Both the position numbers and the translations under genes were made by a program. From Clostridia bacterium (GTDB taxonomy: Bacteria > Bacillota > Clostridia > Oscillospirales > CAG-272), in the NCBI GenBank assembly GCA_017629395.1, contig JAGBXH010000194.1, forward strand, positions 1 through 20,151: a stretch of 20,151 bases of DNA, read 5' to 3'. The notes below the pieces were generated by a model, which saw only the letters and a list, made by a program, of their open reading frames with translations, was not told the DNA's origin and did not search any database. Below are positions 7,961-15,227 of this stretch, in pieces. Positions within the stretch are counted from its first letter, which is position 1; the number at the start of each line of letters is the position of its first letter.

Positions 7961-7996
7961 ATTGTAACATAAGGCGCGTTACAAATGTGTTACAAA
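7961..7996 (-). promoter_or_regulatory. Activator-type promoter of the export operon
   Basis: On the minus strand TTTGTAACACATTTGTAAC (7978-7996) precedes TACAAT (7961-7966) by exactly 11 bp, the same geometry as at 2851-2886. GGTAG lies just upstream of both boxes and both -10 boxes continue into GA. This makes coordinated activation of export and peptide genes by one regulator likely. Predicted leader length is about 125 nt before the HlyD-like start. Confidence 0.75.
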
Positions 7997-8019
7997 CTAC
8001 CGCGCAAACATATATTTTT

Positions 8020-8200
8020 CGGTAATTCAAGTTACCGTTGTCAGTTGCGTTTCGGTTTAGAAAAGCGAGATGCTACCATCAAAGCCCCCCTCCAGGGAGT
8101 TGCCTGCAAGCAGGCTCACGCAGCCTGCGGCGGCGTGTGGGGGGAAGGCTTGCGCAGGCTTGTTCCAAGCGCAGGGGGGAGAGTGCGAATAGAATAGATT
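8020..8200. other. Intergenic GC-rich, hairpin-containing stretch with no gene
   Basis: The 7,997-8,239 interval has no credible coding region. It holds a small hairpin CGGTAA/TTACCG (8020-8037), then a G-run and C-run rich stretch (8084-8180) with GCCTGC/GCAGGC (8102-8115) and GCTTG/CAAGC (8158-8170). Short open frames cross both strands without ribosome binding sites. It may be a degenerate interspersed element or a short RNA ending at the plus-strand terminator at 8298. I could not assign it. Confidence 0.35.
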
Positions 8201-8239
8201 TATGACGCAAATGCGGTAACGAAATTTGCTGCATTGCAT

Positions 8240-8280
8240 AAAAAAGCAGGAATCTGCTCAAAATCGAACAAATTCCTGCT
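8240..8280 (-). terminator. Intrinsic terminator of fucO
   Basis: AGCAGGAAT (8245-8253) pairs perfectly with ATTCCTGCT (8272-8280). On the minus strand the stem runs into six T (8240-8245). It lies 60 bp downstream of the fucO stop and would separate fucO from the export operon. Confidence 0.75.
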
Positions 8281-8297
8281 ATTTTCCCGTTATTTCC

Positions 8298-8322
8298 GCA
8301 GCCCCATGGGGCTGCCTTTTTT
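8298..8322 (+). terminator. Plus-strand intrinsic terminator
   Basis: GCAGCCCC (8298-8305) pairs with GGGGCTGC (8308-8315) over a 2-nt gap. C and six T (8317-8322) follow on the plus strand. No plus-strand gene precedes it, so it either blocks antisense transcription into fucO or ends a short plus-strand RNA. In minus orientation it has no U tract. Confidence 0.6.
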
Positions 8323-8340
8323 GGTATTTGCTTTTCCCTA

Positions 8341-9489
8341 TTACAACAGGCTCAGATACAGCGCCTTGATCTCCTCAACGCTGGTCTCTCTGGGGTTACC
8401 GGGACGGCAAGCGTCTGCGTAAGCGGACTCTGCAAGGAAGTCGACGTCCTCGGGCTTTACGATGTCCTTAAGGTCAGCGGGAATGCCGACGTCCTGGGAA
8501 AGCTGCTTAACAGCAGCGATTGCAGCGGCTCTTGCCTCGTCAAGGCTCATGTCTGCAACGCCCTTGACACCCATTGCAACTGCGATATCTCTGTACTTCT
8601 CACCGGTAGCGGGAGCATTATACTCCATAACGGTGGGCAGGATGATGGCGTTAGCCACACCGTGAGGGGTATCGTACAGCGCGCCCAGAGGGTGAGCCAT
8701 GGAGTGCACGATGCCAAGACCTACGTTAGAGAAGCCCATGCCTGCTACATACTGGCCAAGTGCCATGCCCTCGCGGCCCTCGTCGGTGTTTGCAACAGCA
8801 CCGCGCAGGCTGCGTGCGATGATCTCGATTGCCTTGATGTGGAACATATCGGAAAGCTCCCAAGCGGCACCGGTGATATAACCTTCAATAGCGTGCGTCA
8901 GCGCGTCCATACCGGTAGCAGCGGTCAGGCCCTTGGGCATGGTTGCCATCATATCGGGGTCAACGACAGCGACGACGGGAATGTCATGCACATCCACGCA
9001 AACCATCTTGCGGTTGTTCTGTGCATCGGTGATGACGTAGTTGATGGTGACCTCTGCAGCAGTACCTGCGGTGGTGGGGACGGCGATGATGGGGGTGCAC
9101 TTGTTCTTGGTGGGAGCTACGCCCTCAAGGCTTCTGACGTCGGCAAACTCGGGGTTCTCGATAATAATACCGATTGCCTTTGCGGTGTCCATGGAAGAAC
9201 CGCCACCGATTGCAACGATGCAGTCTGCACCGCTTGCCTTGAACGCCTCAACGCCGCTCTGAACGTTTTCAATGGTGGGATTGGGCTTGATCTCGCTGAA
9301 AATATCATACGCAATGCCTGCCTCGTCCAACACGTCGGTCACCTTCTTGGTCACACCGAACTTGATCAGATCGGGGTCGGAGCACACGAATGCTTTTTTG
9401 AAGTTTCTTGCCAGAATCTCTGCCGCGATCTCCTTGATCGCGCCCTTGCCGTGATAGCTGGTTTCATTGAGTACAAATCTGTTTGCCAT
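8341..9489 (-). CDS. fucO: Lactaldehyde reductase / 1,2-propanediol oxidoreductase (iron-containing alcohol dehydrogenase)
   Basis: A 382-residue group III iron-dependent alcohol dehydrogenase, closely matching E. coli FucO in length and in many segments (FADVRSLEG, TTAGTAAEVTINYVITD, ALGQYVAGMGFSNVGLG). It reduces lactaldehyde to 1,2-propanediol with NADH, a way to discard reductant during fucose or rhamnose fermentation. The NAD-binding GGGS is at 95-98; metal ligands by alignment are D195, H199, H262 and H276. D38 (in SDPD) corresponds to the residue that favours NAD over NADP. The start at 9489 follows GGAG; the frame extends 22 codons further without support. It has its own consensus promoter and lies downstream of a hydrogenase. 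No sugar-catabolic genes are in view, so another short-chain aldehyde substrate is possible. Confidence 0.87.
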   Translation of the reverse strand: MANRFVLNETSYHGKGAIKEIAAEILARNFKKAFVCSDPDLIKFGVTKKVTDVLDEAGIAYDIFSEIKPNPTIENVQSGVEAFKASGADCIVAIGGGSSMDTAKAIGIIIENPEFADVRSLEGVAPTKNKCTPIIAVPTTAGTAAEVTINYVITDAQNNRKMVCVDVHDIPVVAVVDPDMMATMPKGLTAATGMDALTHAIEGYITGAAWELSDMFHIKAIEIIARSLRGAVANTDEGREGMALGQYVAGMGFSNVGLGIVHSMAHPLGALYDTPHGVANAIILPTVMEYNAPATGEKYRDIAVAMGVKGVADMSLDEARAAAIAAVKQLSQDVGIPADLKDIVKPEDVDFLAESAYADACRPGNPRETSVEEIKALYLSLL

Positions 9490-9526
9490 GTCAAATCTCC
9501 TTTTGAATGTATTTGGATATACGTTA

Positions 9527-9555
9527 ATTATACACGATTTCGCAAGCTCTGTCAA
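9527..9555 (-). promoter_or_regulatory. Consensus sigma-A promoter of fucO
   Basis: On the minus strand TTGACA (9550-9555), a 17-bp spacer and TATAAT (9527-9532) match the consensus perfectly, with TG one base before the -10. It lies within 10 bp of the hydrogenase stop codon, so fucO can be transcribed apart from the hydrogenase operon. No clear Rex operator overlaps it. Confidence 0.88.
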
Positions 9556-9558
9556 CGG

Positions 9559-10989
9559 TTATTTTAACAGCGAAATCGCGTCGCTGATGTTCTTTTCCAG
9601 CGCTTCCCTGCCGTATTTATCGACCTCTGCCTTATTCTTTTCCCCATGCGTCAGGCAGCCTGCACCATTGATACAACCGCCCACGCAAGCCATACCCTCA
9701 ATAAAGTTGCCGTCAAGCACGCCCTTGTTCAGCTTGAGAAGTGCCATACGGCAAGCCTCAATACCGTCGCAGACTACGGGCTTGATCTCAAAGTCGATGT
9801 TCTGCTCCTTCATCGCCTGCGCCGCTGCGTCGGTCAGACCACCGCTACGCGCAAAAATTCTGCCAAAATAGGAGGCGTTGTCCAACACGCCCTCCGGGAA
9901 GGTGGAAAGCTCAAAGTCGCGGCTGTCAAACAGTGCCTGCAGCTCCTCAAACGTCAGCACGCAATCCACCCAGGGCTTGACGCTCTCAAGCTGCGCCTCT
10001 GCCTTTTTTGCGGTGCACGGACCAATGAAGATCACCTTTGCACCGGGCGTATGCTCCTTGATATACTTTGCAAGCACCGCCATGGGCGACATGTTATGCG
10101 AAATGTGCTCCACTAACTGCGGGAATTGCGATTTGATATACTGCACGAAGGCAGGACAGCAGGAGCTTGTCAAAAGTCCCTTTTCAGAAAGCTCACGTGC
10201 CTCCTCCATTGCGACCATATCAGCACCCAGCGCAGCCTCGATCACGTCGTGGAAGCCCAACATCTTCAGCCCCGTGACCACCTGTCCAAGCTTTGCATAA
10301 GAAAACTGGCTGGAGATGGAGGGCGCGACAACGGCGTAAACGCGATAAGGACCGCTCTTGGTGTTTTTCTCACTTTTTTTCAGAATATCAATGGCGTTGA
10401 CGATATAGGACTTATCCGTGATCGCGCCAAAGGGACACTGATACACGCAAGCGCCGCATTGAATGCACTTTGCATTATCGATCTTTGCCGCCTTATCCTC
10501 ATTCATGGAAATTGCCTTTACCTTGCATGCGTTCTGGCAGGGACGCTTGCGGCTGACGATAGCAGCATAGGGGCAAACCTTGGCGCATGCACCGCACTCC
10601 TTGCATTTTGACTTGTCAATATGTGCAACGTGGTCGCGGTCAAAGGACAAGGCACCGAACTTACAAACGTCTTCGCAGCGGTGGGCAAGGCAGCCTCGGC
10701 AGGCGTTGGTAACCTCATAGCCCCCGACGGGACACTCATCACAAGCGATATCGATCACCTCAATGACGTTGGGATTGTTCTGATCCCCGCCCATGGCGAT
10801 CTTGACTCTCTCCGCAAGGATGGCACGCTCCTTGTACACGCAGCAGCGCATAGTAGGCTGCTTACCGGGAACCAATTTGGCGGGAACGTCCAAAATGTTC
10901 TCCAGCAGCTTATCCTCCCACGCAAGTCTTGCCACCTCGCGCAGGACCTTATATTTCAAATGCTGTACCTTTGTATCAAATTTACGCAT
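9559..10989 (-). CDS. [FeFe]-hydrogenase, group B-type
   Basis: A 476-residue [FeFe]-hydrogenase that makes or consumes H2 with reduced ferredoxin. Two 4Fe-4S motifs are at C129-C132-C135-C139 and C175-C178-C181-C185. Further Cys-rich segments (C97 to C109, and C151 with C155) lie before and between them. The H-cluster motifs are TSSCCPAF at 275-281, MSPM at 300-303 and C435-x3-C439 in EGMACVGGC. The length, the Cys-rich N-terminus and the lack of NuoG-like domains fit the group B/HydA2-like monomeric enzymes of ruminal Clostridia. It is the last gene of the cluster with a sensory hydrogenase and a phosphatase, which probably tune its expression or activity to H2 or redox state. The start has GGAG 8 nt upstream. 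No HydEFG maturases are in the window. Confidence 0.9.
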   Translation of the reverse strand: MRKFDTKVQHLKYKVLREVARLAWEDKLLENILDVPAKLVPGKQPTMRCCVYKERAILAERVKIAMGGDQNNPNVIEVIDIACDECPVGGYEVTNACRGCLAHRCEDVCKFGALSFDRDHVAHIDKSKCKECGACAKVCPYAAIVSRKRPCQNACKVKAISMNEDKAAKIDNAKCIQCGACVYQCPFGAITDKSYIVNAIDILKKSEKNTKSGPYRVYAVVAPSISSQFSYAKLGQVVTGLKMLGFHDVIEAALGADMVAMEEARELSEKGLLTSSCCPAFVQYIKSQFPQLVEHISHNMSPMAVLAKYIKEHTPGAKVIFIGPCTAKKAEAQLESVKPWVDCVLTFEELQALFDSRDFELSTFPEGVLDNASYFGRIFARSGGLTDAAAQAMKEQNIDFEIKPVVCDGIEACRMALLKLNKGVLDGNFIEGMACVGGCINGAGCLTHGEKNKAEVDKYGREALEKNISDAISLLK

Positions 10990-11008
10990 TTATACATCTC
11001 CTTCGTTT

Positions 11009-12181
11009 TCAGAAATAGCTTACCTTAATGCGCTTACCCATCTTTTTCAAGCAAGCGGAAAGCTCCTCCACCAAATTCATTTTGATATTGAAATTGATGG
11101 GAAGATCCGGGTTCTGGTGCGCGGGATTGACCGCTCTGCCAACGTAGAAGTTGATGTCGGTCGCTTCCTCAAAGAGCAGACGGCTGATCAGCGATGCGCC
11201 GTCCTTTTTGAAATTCCAATCCTCATAAAACTGGTTTTCACCGAGATAATCCTTGGCGTACTCAATGACCCTGTTCATGGTAATAACGCCCTCGGTCACA
11301 AGATCCACGCCCTCGATCCTTGCAATGGGAGGCACATCGCTGCGCTCAAAGCTCAGGCTGACCTCCACGCGCTTGCCCAGATACTTGGCAGCAATGGATG
11401 AGGTCGTACCGCCGCAGATAATGTGCTTGCCCTCCTTGGAGAAGAACAACGACATCATGCGGTTGGCATCATCGCGATTGGAGGGCGGGCCGAACAGAAT
11501 GTTCATAGGCTCTCTTCTGCGAATTTTGACCACGCAAGCGGTCGTATCGTCGCCGGGCTTGTGTCCGTAGAGCTTGTCGCACTCGTCCACAAGCATTGTG
11601 GAAAGATTCTTTGCCGTATAACCGCCTGCGACAAGTGCCTGCATATAATCCGCAATATCCTCGCGCTTCCAGCCAAAATTATACTTACCGCCCATGCCTG
11701 CATGGGGGCATCCGTCACTCATGGCGATGAAAACGTCGTTCTCCTGCAGCTTGATAGTGGATTTATAAATCTTTTTGCCGCCGATGCTGATCTCGGTCTT
11801 GGGATAATCATATTGCACGTAATCCCTGATCACGATCACGTGAGGGTTATCGTACTGAATGATCTCGGCAATCTGATTATTGAGCAAATGGATGATGGTA
11901 AACGTGGAATACGCCACGCCGCGCACCGAGCATACGGGCAACGCACCTGCAATGGTCGCCACGCATTCCTCAATGGGCAGCCCTGCCGCCATCATCGTAG
12001 AAATGATCTTGGAGGTCAGCGTGGAAAGAATACTCGCCTTCACACCTGAGCCAAGTCCGTCCGCAAGCACGATCACGGTAGAGTTTTCATTCTCCTCTAC
12101 CACGTCCACGTGGTCTCCGCACAGCTCCTCTCCGACGTGGTTGATGCTCTTATAGCCGATATCTGCACACAAATCATTCAT
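11009..12181 (-). CDS. SpoIIE-like PP2C serine/threonine phosphatase
   Basis: A 390-residue protein with an N-terminal PP2C/SpoIIE phosphatase domain (about 1-222). The metal-binding acidic residues are visible: D23, D41-G42 (LADGLGSGVKAS), D156-G157 (AMSDGCPH) and D211-D212 (PGDDTTACVVKI). Residues about 225-390 form an additional domain that I do not recognise. The start overlaps the sensory hydrogenase stop by 8 bp, and AAGGAG precedes it. Such phosphatases accompany sensory [FeFe]-hydrogenases of the HydS/group C type in Clostridia and are thought to relay an H2 or redox signal; the target here is unknown. Start and stop overlap implies translational coupling and near-equal amounts of the two proteins. 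Confidence 0.87.
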   Translation of the reverse strand: MNDLCADIGYKSINHVGEELCGDHVDVVEENENSTVIVLADGLGSGVKASILSTLTSKIISTMMAAGLPIEECVATIAGALPVCSVRGVAYSTFTIIHLLNNQIAEIIQYDNPHVIVIRDYVQYDYPKTEISIGGKKIYKSTIKLQENDVFIAMSDGCPHAGMGGKYNFGWKREDIADYMQALVAGGYTAKNLSTMLVDECDKLYGHKPGDDTTACVVKIRRREPMNILFGPPSNRDDANRMMSLFFSKEGKHIICGGTTSSIAAKYLGKRVEVSLSFERSDVPPIARIEGVDLVTEGVITMNRVIEYAKDYLGENQFYEDWNFKKDGASLISRLLFEEATDINFYVGRAVNPAHQNPDLPINFNIKMNLVEELSACLKKMGKRIKVSYF

Positions 12182-13853
12182 CGCCGATAGACTCCTTGAG
12201 CTTAGTCAGCGCGATCTTGGTTTCTGCAGCGGTCTCGCCCAGCAAAGAGGCGATCTCCTGCACGATTCTCATCTGCTTCTCAACGACCGTATCCGCGACC
12301 TCCACGGTCTGCTTGTTGATGCGTGCCTTCTTTTCCCTATCGGCTTCCTCGTCGGTAATATCGCGCATAATACCGATCAGAATGCGGGAGTCGGACGCGT
12401 ACACGACTGTCTGCTCCACGTATTTCTTGTATTCTGCAAGATACGTGCGCTGGTTGATCACGTTTCTGCCGCTGTTTTTCACCTGCACAAATACCGTAGG
12501 ATCAAGAATACGGATCACGGGCTCACCGAGCACGTCGGAGGAGTTGCGGATGTTCATGATCTTACGAGCCGCCTTATTGATCTGCTGTACCTCAAGATTT
12601 TCGTTGAGCACGAGCAGACCGTTGGGGGTGTTGTTGACGATAGCATCCGAGAAGCTCTCCGCCTTGTCCTTTAAGAAGGGTAAGCACATTGAGCTTTCCG
12701 CCTTGCCCTGAATGATGGCGATTGCCTTTTCGCGGCAGGAATTATAGCCGCAAGAGCCGCAGTTCAGCTCATCCGCAGGCTTGAATTTGCCCATCTGACG
12801 AAGAACGGACATGATCTCAATTTCGGAGGGTTGAGCGAGCTTGTGCTCGATCGCGGTAAAGTTCTTTTTAAGATATTCGGCAGCAGGCTGCTCCACCTCA
12901 AAATCGCGCTCACCCGCATAATCTGCAATCGTGATGTAGTCCTTGATAGGCGAGGTGCTGTGATACTTCTCCATAACGGGGCCGCCTATGCAGCTGCCAA
13001 CGCAGGCAGACATTTCAATAAAGCACTTATGGATCTTTCCGCTCTCAATATCCTTGAGCGCAGCAATGCAATTCTCCACGCCGTCCAGCGCAACGTAGGT
13101 ATATCCGGGAATATCCTTTGCCATGGTCTTGAGTACGCCGCCCGTGGTCGGGAAAAAGCGTGCACGGCTTTCCTTTGTCTCATCCTTCTCCTGCTCCAGC
13201 GCAATATTCTCTGCCTTGAGCCAGTTCGTCAGCTCCTCAAAGGTCAGAACGGCATCCACAATGCCCTCGTAATATTCAGCCTCGTCCTTTTTGGCAACGC
13301 AAGGGCCGATAAATACAGTCTTGACGCCGGGCATTCTTTTCTTGATGTCCGTACAATGTGCCTGCATGGGAGACATGACGTCCGCAAGATATTGCAAGCT
13401 TGACGGAAAATACTTCTGGATCAGCAGATTGACGGAATGACAGCAGGAGGTGATGATAATATCCCTCTCCTCCTCACGCAGCATTCTCTCGTATTCGGTT
13501 TTGACAATGGTCGCACCGATAGCGGTCTCCTCCACGTCTGCAAAACCCAGCTGCTTGAGCGCGCGACGCATGGACTCGATGCCAACACCCTCGTAATTGG
13601 CAATAAAGGAGGGTGCCAGGCTGACTACCACGGGGCTGCCGCTCTGCAAAAGCACGCGTGCCTTTTCCGTGCCGTCCACGATCTCCTTGGCGTTTTGAGG
13701 ACAAACAACGAAGCAATGACCGCACAAAATGCACTCGTTGCCGATAATATGCGCCTGGTTGCCCGAGAAACGGATCGCTTTGACGGGACAGTGACGAATA
13801 CACTTGTAGCAGTTCTTGCAGTTTGATTTTTTCAAGGTCAAGCAATTTGCCAC
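12174..13853 (-). CDS. hydS: PAS-containing sensory-type [FeFe]-hydrogenase (HydS-like)
   Basis: About 559 residues. Order, with residues counted from this start: two 4Fe-4S ferredoxin motifs (C12-C15-C18-C22; C41-C44-C47-C51); H-cluster domain with TSCCHSVN near 136, MSPM near 160, GPC near 184 and C284-x3-C288; a further Fe-S motif CGSCGYNSC near 365; a PAS domain about 400-500; and a C-terminal helical, probably coiled-coil tail. His replaces the usual Pro after the TSCC pair, as expected for a divergent, low-turnover sensor. It resembles HydS of Ruminococcus albus, a putative H2 sensor. GTG at 13853 is preferred because AAAGGAAG lies 8 nt upstream. GTG at 13862 overlaps the previous stop (GTGA) but sits against that site; it would add three residues. 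Confidence 0.88.
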   Translation of the reverse strand: MANCLTLKKSNCKNCYKCIRHCPVKAIRFSGNQAHIIGNECILCGHCFVVCPQNAKEIVDGTEKARVLLQSGSPVVVSLAPSFIANYEGVGIESMRRALKQLGFADVEETAIGATIVKTEYERMLREEERDIIITSCCHSVNLLIQKYFPSSLQYLADVMSPMQAHCTDIKKRMPGVKTVFIGPCVAKKDEAEYYEGIVDAVLTFEELTNWLKAENIALEQEKDETKESRARFFPTTGGVLKTMAKDIPGYTYVALDGVENCIAALKDIESGKIHKCFIEMSACVGSCIGGPVMEKYHSTSPIKDYITIADYAGERDFEVEQPAAEYLKKNFTAIEHKLAQPSEIEIMSVLRQMGKFKPADELNCGSCGYNSCREKAIAIIQGKAESSMCLPFLKDKAESFSDAIVNNTPNGLLVLNENLEVQQINKAARKIMNIRNSSDVLGEPVIRILDPTVFVQVKNSGRNVINQRTYLAEYKKYVEQTVVYASDSRILIGIMRDITDEEADREKKARINKQTVEVADTVVEKQMRIVQEIASLLGETAAETKIALTKLKESIGDE

Positions 13854-13858
13854 TTTTG

Positions 13859-14122
13859 TCACTTCCTTTCGTTCTCAATCACATCAAGAATATTCTTCTT
13901 GAAAAATTCTCTGAAATTCTCTCTTGTCACGCCAACGTGAACGTCATCGTTAACCTGTACGGTAACGCCGACGCGGTTGCACTTTCCGATGCAAAAGCTG
14001 CCGGAAAGCACCACCTCGTCCTCGATCTGATACTCCTGTACAGCTTTTTCAAAAAGCTCGACGATATCAGCAGAGCCCTTGATATGGCAGGAGGAGCCAA
14101 CACAAACCTGAACGAACAGCAT
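13859..14122 (-). CDS. Thioredoxin-fold [2Fe-2S] protein, second of a tandem pair
   Basis: An 87-residue protein with C7-x4-C12 (CVGSSCHIKG) and C44-x3-C48 (CIGKC), the four-cysteine pattern of thioredoxin-fold [2Fe-2S] ferredoxins and of NuoE/HydC subunits. It probably carries electrons between NAD(P)H- or ferredoxin-linked partners and the hydrogenases downstream. Its stop overlaps the sensory hydrogenase GTG region, so translation is likely coupled. It is a paralogue of the gene just upstream, 3 bp away. No NuoF-like flavoprotein is encoded here, so a bifurcating complex is not evident. The start has AAGGTG 6 nt upstream, overlapping the end of the previous gene. Confidence 0.83.
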   Translation of the reverse strand: MLFVQVCVGSSCHIKGSADIVELFEKAVQEYQIEDEVVLSGSFCIGKCNRVGVTVQVNDDVHVGVTRENFREFFKKNILDVIENERK

Positions 14123-14125
14123 CTC

Positions 14126-14368
14126 TTACACCTTAGCCAGAACTTCCTTGGCAAAGAACTCGCCAACGTTCTCGGGAGAAACGGAATGGAAGGTATCATT
14201 CACGGTGACGCATACGCCCTGCTGGCACTTACCCATGCAGAAGGTGCCGCCCAGCTCTACCTTATCGCCGATCTTGTGCTCGGAAATGAGATACTGCAGC
14301 TGCTCTACGACCTGGCGAGAGCCCTTGATATGGCAGGAGCTTCCGATACAAACAGTAATTTTAAGCAT
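14126..14368 (-). CDS. Thioredoxin-fold [2Fe-2S] protein, first of a tandem pair
   Basis: An 80-residue protein with C7-x4-C12 (CIGSSCHIKG) and C44-x3-C48 (CMGKC), hence a [2Fe-2S] cluster in a thioredoxin fold. It shares the GSSCHIKGS stretch and overall layout with the next gene, showing a local duplication. It is probably the first gene of the hydrogenase operon, although transcription may continue from the rex-adhE operon upstream. The ribosome binding site is GAGGT, about 10 nt before the ATG. Role as electron carrier is inferred from fold and position. Confidence 0.83.
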   Translation of the reverse strand: MLKITVCIGSSCHIKGSRQVVEQLQYLISEHKIGDKVELGGTFCMGKCQQGVCVTVNDTFHSVSPENVGEFFAKEVLAKV

Positions 14369-14408
14369 AATTTATTACCTCACAATCAATTTATTTTCAT
14401 AGGGGTGC

Positions 14409-14439
14409 GGCGGGAGATGCTTTGCGCCATGCTCCCGCC
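14409..14439 (-). other. Stem-loop between the kinase and hydrogenase genes
   Basis: GGCGGGAG (14409-14416) pairs perfectly with CTCCCGCC (14432-14439), 20 bp after the kinase stop. No U tract follows on the minus strand, so it may attenuate or mark an RNA processing site rather than end transcription. I see no convincing promoter for the hydrogenase operon in the 90-bp gap; only AT-rich sequence follows. Confidence 0.5.
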
Positions 14440-14459
14440 TGATTTTATTGGTTTTCAGT

Positions 14460-15209
14460 TTACTGGTAATCGACTACGCCGACCCAGCCTGCAAGGAACT
14501 CTCGCTCCTTTTCGTTGCCCTTGACGGACTGTGAAGCCGCCACAATGGGCATCCACTTCTGTACGTACTGCTTTGCGGTATCGCTCTTCTTGCAGAAGGT
14601 GTTGAGGTAGAAATCTGCGCCCTCGATGTCACCGTTCAGCCAGAACAGAAGGTAGGTGCGGGCTACGTCAGCGGATGCATTGCCCTGCGTTGCGTGTGCC
14701 CAGTCCAGGATGTAGAGAGAGCCGTCCTCGGTGACAACCACGTTGGAGGGGTTGAAGTCACCGTGGCAAACCTTGTTGTGCTTGGGCATTGCCTCAAGAC
14801 GGGTGTGCAGATCGTAACGGGTGGTAGCATCAAAATCGGTCTGTGCGATCTTTCTGGACATCTTGTCCTTGAGCTTGTTCAGCAGAGGGCAGGTCTTGGA
14901 GTGTACCTCCATTTGCAGATCCACCAGCTGCTCAATGTACTTTTCCTTGTTGTCGGGATCTTCTGCCATAAGCTGTGCAAGCGTCTTGCCCTTGATAAAC
15001 TCGTAAACGATCGCCCACTTGCCGTCGATCATAGTGACCTCCAGGATCTTGGGGATGTTCAAGCCCGTGCTTTCGATTCTTGCCTGGTTGAGTGCCTCGT
15101 TGAGCACGTCTGCCTTGGAATATTCCTCATTGAAGACCTTAATGCAACGCTCACCGTCGCGGTAGATGGTCTTGTTGTTTCTTACTGCGATTACTCTATC
15201 AAGATTCAT
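14460..15209 (-). CDS. APH/choline-kinase-fold phosphotransferase
   Basis: A 249-residue small-molecule kinase of the protein-kinase-like fold. Seen motifs: K24 in CIKVF (ATP anchor), hinge YEFIKGKTL near 69-77, the catalytic loop H149-G-D151-FNPSN156 and the metal-binding D169 in ILDWAHA. This class phosphorylates hydroxyls of aminoglycosides, choline, homoserine, sugars or similar substrates. The substrate cannot be named from sequence, and resistance is not implied. The ATG at 15209 follows AGGAGG by 8 nt; a TTG two codons upstream is too close to that site. Only 18 bp separates it from adhE, so it is co-transcribed with a fermentation gene, which is unusual and may point to a metabolic role. 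Confidence 0.8.
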   Translation of the reverse strand: MNLDRVIAVRNNKTIYRDGERCIKVFNEEYSKADVLNEALNQARIESTGLNIPKILEVTMIDGKWAIVYEFIKGKTLAQLMAEDPDNKEKYIEQLVDLQMEVHSKTCPLLNKLKDKMSRKIAQTDFDATTRYDLHTRLEAMPKHNKVCHGDFNPSNVVVTEDGSLYILDWAHATQGNASADVARTYLLFWLNGDIEGADFYLNTFCKKSDTAKQYVQKWMPIVAASQSVKGNEKEREFLAGWVGVVDYQ

Positions 15210-15227
15210 AGTCAATACCTCCTAAAA

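Noticed and set aside
9527..9555. Rex operator over the fucO promoter
   Set aside because: No 7-4-7 palindrome resembling TTGTTAA-N4-TTAACAA is present. The AT-rich bases belong to the -10 box.
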